A DNA stretch of 24,083 bases from Botryllus schlosseri (lineage: Eukaryota; Chordata; Ascidiacea; Stolidobranchia; Styelidae): assembly GCA_000444245.1 (NCBI GenBank), contig ATSW01005236.1, positions 1-24,083 on the forward strand. Direction: 5' to 3'. The notes beneath the pieces are model-generated. The model saw only the letters and a list, made by a program, of their open reading frames with translations. It was not told the DNA's origin and did not search any database. A program made the position numbers and the translations under genes. Positions 11,601-20,600 of the stretch are shown here, in pieces; the first letter of the stretch is position 1; each line of letters starts with the position of its first letter.

Positions 11601-14600
11601 CGGTGATGTTGGAATTTGGTTCAACAATATTCAAATCTATTTCAGGTTTCTGTGGGGGCCAGGGACCGTTTGACCCAAAACTGACATAGCGCTGCGAAAA
11701 CAGATATCAGAACTTTTTGTCACTTTTTATTCTCTGTGTGACCTGAATATAACAGTTTTGCATTGCGTTTTCGCTTCTATGAAGAACTACATAGCGATAC
11801 ATTTTACATAAACCTGTAGACTCTGCGCACATTTTGCCACTAGACTGGGTATAATTTGGCCTATCAATATTACTCGACATTCGTTTTCTTCGACACCACT
11901 GATTTCGATCATCACAGTGCTGTGTGGATATTTTCTGAACGCATCGTTGCATCACAATAACATTGCTTTTGTTGAAAAAAGTGTGCACGGATGATTGTCC
12001 GAAATTTTCAAGTTATTTCGAATATGGGACATGTTACCGAACAGTAGAACGTGTATTGCCGCGATTGTGGATTGAGGTATACATTCGGATTGCCATACGT
12101 CCGGATTTTCCCGGACATGTTCGGAACTTCACTGTTAAAGTTGCGTCCGGAAGGAAATTCTAATATATGGCTCTAAGTCCGCAATTTTGAAGGCTTGAAG
12201 TACGCTCAAAATCTTTTCCAAATAAACATAAACAATAATAGCAAATTTATGCTACTGAAATTTTTTCGTTAGTACACTGTGTAATAATTTGAATATAAGG
12301 CCACCTACATAGTTGAATCAATTACTTTGATTCAATTCAATTACAATTACTTTATTGGATGTTTTAATTACATTATGATTAAGATTACCCTATGCTAAAA
12401 ATATAAAATTGCAACTAAAATTGGGGGTTGTAACTTGTAACCTAGTCACGAAGGTTCCGAGTAACAAGTTAATCTCATTTTCATAGTTTTGACTCGAGTC
12501 AGGTCGAGTCATTTTCAACTCAACACCGAGTCCAAGTCAGCAATAAGAGGGTGGAGTCCGAGTCATGGCATTTTGACTCGGGTCCAAGTCATTGTGTTGA
12601 CGCTTCAGCTTCCAGTTACAGTCTTGGTAACCCAGTTATTATAACCCAGTTTGTTGATATCGAATGGTTCGCATTTATAATAGGCTATAATAATTTTCCT
12701 CACTTGTAGCAGATTCTGGTCACATCTTGAAGTACCATTTCCAATAGACAAAATCCCAATAGCGTGGTCACTATTCTTTGAGATTACAATAAAATGTTGA
12801 TCTTGGCCATCTGAGTCTCGAGTCATATGACTTGGTTGACTGACTCGAGTTGAGTCAAGTCATTTTGGAATTTTGCAAAAATGACTCGAGTCAAGTCGAG
12901 TCATCAGGAAATCGTGACTCGAGTCTTTAGAACCCTGACTACAATTACAATTACTGTTAAACATGTAAGTAAGTACAATTATAATTACAATTACTGGTAA
13001 AAGTCTGACTGATGCGGTAGAGAGGTGCTCTTTGACAACTGTAGCGACATATTTAGCAACAATCTCAAGCTATTCATGTTTTATTCATGATTCGTACTAC
13101 GTAGAATACCCTTTAATTAAAAAATACAAACTTGAATGTATTCAAAGTATTCCTAGTCATTGGCTCTGAAAAATACAAAAAAAGAAAATTTTTATAAGCA
13201 ACTACTAAAGGGTCCTACACACAGGACGCGGCTACCGGCAAGCGACGCGATTCTGCTCTAAGCGCCAAGCGTTGGTAATTCACACATGGCTGCGCGTATG
13301 ACGCAAAACGGCGATTTATTTGCCCGAAGCGGCAGACGGCAGAGTTGAAATTATTTTAACTTTTCCGTCCGCCGCTTTCGTAGTGGTCCATATTTTGGGT
13401 GAGCTTTCGCACGGTGTCGGTCCATTTATACATGGATTCTAGTTTTATTTGGTTGGTTTGTACTTGCCTTGATATTTAAAAGTTTAAATAGTTAAATTTT
13501 GTGGCATCTGAGGTATGCGATTCAGTGCGATACGGCATAGAGCATGTGCACCAGGACTGTAACCAAGTCACAAGGCTTCGAGTCACAAGTCAATCTCACG
13601 TTTATAGTTTTGACTCGAGTCAAGTCGAGTCATTTTCAATTCGCCACCGAGTCAAGTCCGAGTCCAAGTCATCGAGCGGAGGTTTGAGTCCGAGTCATGG
13701 AATTATGATTCGAGTCCAAGTCATTGTGTTTAATGCTCAGTTACCAGTTAAATTCTTGTTATACCCACTTTTAATAACTATGTTTGGTGATATCGAATGG
13801 CTCGCATTTTATACTAATTTTCCTCATTTTAATAGTTTCTGGTCGCATTTTCAAGTACCAGTACCAATAGACGAAACTCTCCACAGAGTGGTTACTTTAT
13901 TATTCTTCAAAATTACAATGAAATGTCGGTCTTAGCCGTCTGAGTCTCAAGTCATATGACTTGGTTCGAGTCATGCGCAATGACTCTAGTCCAAGTCGAG
14001 TCAATACACAGATTGACTCGAGTTGAGTCGAGTCATTTCCGTATTTTGAGAAGATGACTCGAGTCAAGTCGAGTCATCAGAAAATCGTGACTCGAGTCAT
14101 TACAACCCGGATGTGCACTGTGCAGCATTGTGCACAGAGAGGGATGTTTTCTGAGGTATGGAGCTTGTGCACTGTGCAGCATTGTGCACAGACAGGGATG
14201 TTTTTGTACGGTATTTCACTTTTCAGAAACATACAATTTGCTACAGACTCTGTGAACGGTGACTAAAATCATGCAATCACAAACTGAAGAATTGTGTTTC
14301 AATGAGCTGCTTATTCAGCAAGTGCAAGATAACCCTTGTCTATACAATATGAGTCTCTCTTCATATAAAGACATGAAACTGAAAGAAAGTGTGTGGAAGA
14401 GTATCAGTCAAGATTTTGGTGTTGCAGGTTCACCAAAGAAAATGTATTAATATAAAATAGTTTTCGCTCGCGAAGTAGTAGAATTATTGACTGTTATATA
14501 CATATATATAATGATATGGCATTTTGAAACTACTCATTAGGTGATTAGAAGCCTATGAACAAACCAATATTGATATTAAGTATGGTGTGTTGAAAAACTG

Positions 14601-17600
14601 GCAATACACTTCGACGAACTATTATACGCAGCCGTCAGAAGCTGGTCATGATCCTGTGTGAAAGCCCCCGCGCCTAGCGTGAAACGTCAAAGTCGTACGA
14701 CGGACGCGCAGTTGGACGATGGACGCGCGACGCTGGTCGCCCGCCGTAAACCGCGCCCTGTGTGTAGGACCCTTAACAATCAAAAGTTCGAGTGACTGGC
14801 AACGACTAATAGCGAATAGGATACACGACAGTCAATGAATTGTACTCAAGCGAATACTCAGAGCTGAGTAAGGTGAATGAAATGTAATTGGTGAGGCAAT
14901 AAGGATGATACCGATAAGGTGTGTGAGATTAAAATAAATGCAAAAGTAAAGAAACTTCTCATAAGTACCAATTACAAAATTTTGGTTCGCAGTTACATTT
15001 TCACTTGCTCAAAACTGTTCGACTGCATTTGATGAACATTAGGACGCAGAATGGATGCGGAAAGGTTCTGGCCCCAGTAAATTAAGCAAAGATAGGAGGT
15101 AAGACTGGGATAACATCTCTACAAATGTGTGATCTAGCGTGATGAAGTCTTGGTTGAAAACTAGAATTTCTTTTAACAATTGCTGCAGCATACCTCAATA
15201 CTGTCAGAGAGAGATTAAAAAAAAACACTGACCGTGGTGTAGGAAATGGTTCAGCACAGGTTACAGAAAAGTTTATTTGCTAAAATAGTAAGATTCTGTT
15301 CAATAGCCTATATTGTAATTCACAAAGTTTTCTGTTGTAGCTGAAGTTGGCCTATAGGAAACAGTTTAGTGTGGCTGAATTGGTTAACGAGGTAAGCATA
15401 GAACTCCCGTGTTAATGGGCTATTTATTTTATGTTATGATTTTCAGGTTTCAATAACAATGCAATTGAAATTGTAATTAGTAAAAATTTTATCAAATTAC
15501 CATTACAATTACACAGAATAGAAATGCTTCAATGATAATTAAAATAACATGAAAAAATTTAATTAATTACATGCAGCTCAATTACAAATTACAGTTGATC
15601 CTATTGTGGCCGCCTCGCTCGCAAAAATGAAATCGAAAGTGAATAAAATTAGCCATCATTCACTGAAATCAAATCGTAATCTCAATTATAGAGTACGGTG
15701 TGTTCCTAGAATTGATTGAAGCCGTTTGAATGGATTAGTAAAAGACTGTGGCTCTAAACCTAGGGTCGTTTGCCTTTAATATGGGGATCTCAATGATGTT
15801 GAACATACTCAGCTTCCTAAATATGCCCTGATTAAGTCTGTGCAAAGCTCTGTTGGTTTGACATGATATTGGCAGACATAGTATTGATATTTCATTCATC
15901 ATTCCAGGTGAAGGAAGTGGATTTGAGTTTCAATAAGTTGTCAGCAACAGCACTACGTTCACTTCTCGGACATCGTCGGATTGAATCGCTATCTGGAAAA
16001 TTGGATTGGGAAGTGAGATCGATTCTATGATTTAGTTGTGTACTAACACGCCACTATAATTTTATGTGGGTATGCGGAGACTTGTGACGTGACAACCGCA
16101 CGTTATTGGTGACACCATAGCCGTGATAGAGAGCATTATACATACATTATCTGCATTAGGGCTGTTCAAAAAACCTTCAGATATCTTCGGTTATGTTGTA
16201 AAATTGTTAGGTTAGCGAAAACAACGCTGTACGCCAACTTTGGGTCAATTGCAACCAGTGGAAGCGATATTGTTGCAGTAGAAAATTTTGGATTTATCAT
16301 TAAAAAAGTAAATTTTAAGTTTTTTTTGTCAACAATGTAAAATTGTTGGGCTGTCAGTACAGACGATGCACGCCAAATGTGGCTCAATNCCAACCACTAG
16401 AAGCGAAGTTATAGCGGTAGAAAAAATTTGGATTAGAATAAAATAATTNTACGGTAGCTAACTCTTTAATTATTTATTCAAATAGCTGATCCGTTGTACA
16501 GAACTTGAATATAGCTTTCAATACAAAATCCATTGTAGTGGAATATTTATTAAACTCGAAGACTTTTTTGTTGCCTCTTTCAAGAGTTAACGGCACACTG
16601 AAGGGAGTTGAACAGATTTGGTTTTGCTTCTAAATCCATTTAAATCCCTTTAGTGTGCCAAAAAGTATTTGAGTTCAAATATCGTACTACAATGGATGTT
16701 GTATTGACAGCTATAATTATTTCCTATAAAATCATGGAATCTGAAATTTTACTACGGCAATAACTTCGCTCCTAGCGGTTTGAATTGAGCCAAATTTGGT
16801 ATGCATCATCACTACTGATTGCCTAACAATTTTATGGGGTTGAAAGAAAAACTTTGAATTTTTTTTAAATAATAATTTCAACACTTTTTACAGCAAGAAT
16901 CTTGCTTCTACTTGAAGCCAAATTTGGTTTACAGCTTTGTTTCAACAAACCTAACATTTTTATCACATAGCCAGTGAATTGTGAAGAATTTTTTTCAACA
17001 GTCCTACTCTGCTTTCATCCCGAAGCCCTAAAGTATTTACCCACTGATATGATGTTTTAATATCCGCACTGTGTCATTAATATCGAGCTATGTAATCGAA
17101 TTTGGTGAAATGGGGNNTTATGTAAAGNAGNGGCAGCAATAAGAGCGCTGAGCTAATGTCACGACCTCATCAACAAAAATCAACTTTCTATTGCATTGAC
17201 AGTGNATGAAATGAATGCAATGTAATGAAATTCGATATTGGTGTGATCGATACCAGCCAGTCTGGCGGTGATCAAATTGTTCATCAAAATTTTGAAAAAT
17301 TATGTCACATTTACGTAAGCAAACTGTGCGTGCCCCTACAAAATGCACTGCGTAAATAAAAAGCAACATAGTCAGCATTCGTCAAAATTCAAAAGTGTGC
17401 ATGTCGACATGAATTAGTNCGCAACAGAATATTACTACTGCTGATCAACAAAGTGCGCATTTGATTTTCAGGCCAACACAATGATTTTGACATTGCATGG
17501 CGAAANTATTCACTGATTATAACNAGGGCTGGGAAAAATCGAGTATCTGAGTGATTCGATTCTAAATGACATATAAAGCTTAGAGTCGAATCGACTATTC

Positions 17601-20600
17601 GAGTATTACTCGTTATGACATCATAACAGAANNTAATATGTTGAAGTTTAANTATGTACCTTTTATGTCTCCTTAAATATTATANTGCCTGTTATGCATC
17701 CCAATAAAGATACTTCGGTATTTTTCGAACATACCAATTTCATTGCAGTTTGTGGCAATTTCGGGCCATGATCATGACTTTGAAAATTTGTTATTCCAGT
17801 AACGTTCGTACCTTTGTGCAATATGTTTGATATGCTGCTATGCGACCAATCGTGATTTCAAGGCTTCAAAAGTGAAAAATACTGTCAAAACCACAATTTT
17901 TGTCAATAAAGTAACTTTCAGTGTCGATGAACGCACAATTTCTTAAGAAACGACTTTTACTACTCGGCCTGAATCATTAAAATTTATAATCGATTCAGAT
18001 ATAAGTACTCGAATCATTGTGCCCAGTCCTAATTATAACAGCGTTTTTGACTGCGGTGTTTTATTTCCCTTGTAATACAGGACTCACTATGATGTCCATG
18101 GAGTAATTCTGATTTACATGCTCACAACAGGAAACTGTCCATTTTCGCGCTACGATTAAAAAGACGAAAATAGCTCTTGAATTCGTGTCAATGCAGGAAT
18201 ACGGTTCGGGGTGCTTATGATTTGATTAAAGGTCAACAATATTGCCCAAAATATTTTCTTCTCCATACTTATACTTTTTCTACGGATTCCGCCATTATAC
18301 TTCTTACCTCATACAAACGAGTATTTTTGGACATATCGAGCCACTAAAGTCACAAAATGCCGCCACCGGCAAAAACGTCAGTAAAATCAGTGACCCGTGT
18401 CAAAGAAGTATAGCACATGATGATCTGTGATGCTGCGGTCGTCACTGTATGTAAGATATGACGTCACGATAGATGGTGGATGATCGATACAATGCACGAT
18501 CTCAGGTTTCACATCTGGATAATATTCAGGTTGTCCAGCTGACTGTAGATGGATCGTGGATTCAATTGAAGAACAAAGAAGATGTCATCAAGATAAGTGG
18601 TACAATGGTTGATGGGCACTTCACCATCAAGGTTTGATATCAAGATGATTAAACTTTGCTAACGAGTCCATACTAATGTTTGGAATGAGGCTTCGCTCAT
18701 TTCACTGACTTTACTGTACGAAGCTGTCAGCTACACTAGGCACGTACAGAGATGACCTTGCGGTGTAGTATAGCCAGGATGTATATTATGACGTCATCAT
18801 GTGCGTCATGAAGACGAGAGGCTTTTGTTGAGAATAGTAAGCTAACAACTTGTGCTGATTTTATAAGTAAAGAGTTTTTACATGATAAATTTATTGAAAA
18901 AAATTGTCGGCACTGTACTTTGATTATCAAGTCCATTCGAAATGTTAGGTTACATCTTTAAAAATATAAGGATTGTGTTTCTTTCACATCGCATTTTCCA
19001 ACGGACAAGCATCATAGCCATCGCTTCACCCGCACTAAAACAATAACCTGCTCATGTATGATCGTGCCTCTGAGTGTGTCTTATTGGTGCAAATTGTGAC
19101 GTAACTGACATTTTATTTTGCAGGATTCCAATCTGACGTTCAACCGGGCTCATGCCGTAGCAGACTTTGCATTTCTTGGAATACTTTTTGATGCTCAATT
19201 TATCGAATTGAAAGAACAAATACAACTGTTGGCCAAGCAGGATGATTTGCGGAAGATATCTGAGTTTAAATTAAACAAGGTATTAGATACATTTCCTATA
19301 ATATTATTGTAAAATATTTCCTGATATTGTTCAATTACCCAGATACTTTTGGACAAATTTCAGTTGTTATCGGATTTGGACTTGGAGTTACGACAAAATT
19401 AATTCTGGATTTGAAGAGGATTTGTATTTTGAAATTTCAAATCCGCTCATCACTGTTCGATAAAAACTTCCATTCTCAATTTCTCACTCTACTTGCATAT
19501 CTAGTATTGTTAATCGAATCTCGATTGTACGTAGTTAATCGTGAAGAAAGGTTTCAATTTAAATGCAATTATATGTAGAAATAGACGTGTCCACGATATG
19601 TTAAAACTGTCCAAGTGGAGGTAGAAAGTGACAAGGTTGAAAAGTACCTTTCTAAGTACTTGAGTTTCGAAAAATAGTTTTAGTTGATCGTTCGTAAGTG
19701 TTTGGTGATTTATTGGTAGCGGTTACTTTGTAAATTACAAGATGAATCTCAGCGAGTAACTAAAATGATTAATATTGCAAATTTGTATAATCTTGGAAAT
19801 TAGATTCAACAGTCATCAAGATGTCGATTTCGATTTCTTAAGACGATTTCACGCATCACAGTGATACAAACGTAACACAAAATTACTTCTATTTCTCAAA
19901 ATCCATCCGTGAAAAGCAAGTAATTTTGCGTGAAAGAAGTCCAAAATCATGTCCTATTCTTATGAATAAAACATTGTTTATGTATAGAAATCGTTAGACA
20001 TGGTCTATTTCTGTCCTAAAAAAATGGAATACTCTAGGCCCGATTTTGACATAAATCCCTGACTGAGCATCTTCCGTTGAACACGGTATCTAAACCACCT
20101 AGACGTGTACGACATATTTTCTCCATAACATTGGCTGACAACTATATAAAGTTCGATCTCTGCATGACTGCTGGAGCGTGAACGTCATGTGGAAATTTCA
20201 ATAAATTCCAGCTCCATTACGGCGGCGTTCTGAAGAAAATGGCTGCGTCCAAATTTTTATTTTCGTTTTGCCCTTCAATTTAAGACCACATCATTTTTAG
20301 AGTGCAGTGCCCCTTTCAGGTTCAATTTTGCATCAATTTCATAAGTGAAATTGTTATATCAACGACTCTCTTTCAAGAAATAGAAGCAGATTGTTACTGA
20401 TCTTCTCGTAATGTGCGCTCAAGCATTGGCGTAGTCTGAGGTGAAAAGCAACAATGCCTGCTCGAAATGTATGTTTCGAAAGCAGGTAGATAAAATTTAA
20501 AATAGGGTATGCTTCTGTCCGTGCCAGTTTTTACGCAGATTCTAATATGTTTTACTGTCCGGATAAAATTAATCCTTTGCATAAACATAAGCGACATCGG

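Larger units (their letters stand above)
13209..14773. mobile_element. PIF/Harbinger element, 1565 bp, with a nested hAT
   Basis: Terminal inverted repeats AGGGTCCTACACACAGGACG and, reverse-complemented from the right, AGGGTCCTACACACAGGGCG. The 3-bp target-site duplication TAA (13206-13208 and 14774-14776) is the Harbinger signature. Subterminal regions are unusually GC-rich with CGCG/GACGCGC words, in contrast to the AT-rich surroundings. It carries a short MADF-domain ORF (14271-14450), the accessory DNA-binding protein typical of this superfamily. No DDE transposase is visible. A 559-bp hAT element (13552-14110) is nested; without it the element is about 1 kb. Confidence 0.93.
7619..15340 (+). 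other. Intron (phase 0) of 7.7 kb filled with DNA transposons
   Basis: Runs from GTGAGT at 7619 to TTCTGTTGTAG at 15340. Recognised elements: 8454-8646, 9021-9433, a terminus at 9879, 10646-11062, termini at 11232, 11489 and about 12086, 12422-12937, and 13209-14773 with a nested 13552-14110. In 7619-8447, 8653-9012, 9442-9878, 9980-10637, 11071-11231, 11860-12085 and 14777-15340 I see no gene or defined element. The LRR reading resumes on the far side in the expected phase. Confidence 0.75.
16013..18505 (+). other. Intron (phase 0), 2.5 kb, with two hAT-type elements
   Basis: GTGAGA donor at 16013; acceptor GATCTCAG ending at 18505. It holds the foldback element 16157-17006 and the hAT 17524-18031. 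The stretch 17015-17515 has several single N bases and no recognised content. In 18040-18505 I see nothing beyond weak open frames. Confidence 0.7.

Noticed and set aside
13501-13935. 144-codon + strand frame
   Set aside because: It starts in the Harbinger element and runs through the GACTCGAGTC hAT; it translates repeat sequence.
7619-15340. Retrovirus-like or LINE coding sequence in the large intron
   Set aside because: No reverse transcriptase, integrase or gag-like reading was seen; the recognised elements are DNA transposons.
19327-19578. 83-codon frame with hydrophobic stretches after the second C-terminal exon
   Set aside because: It is downstream of a usable donor in a different frame, lacks an acceptor and shows no family.
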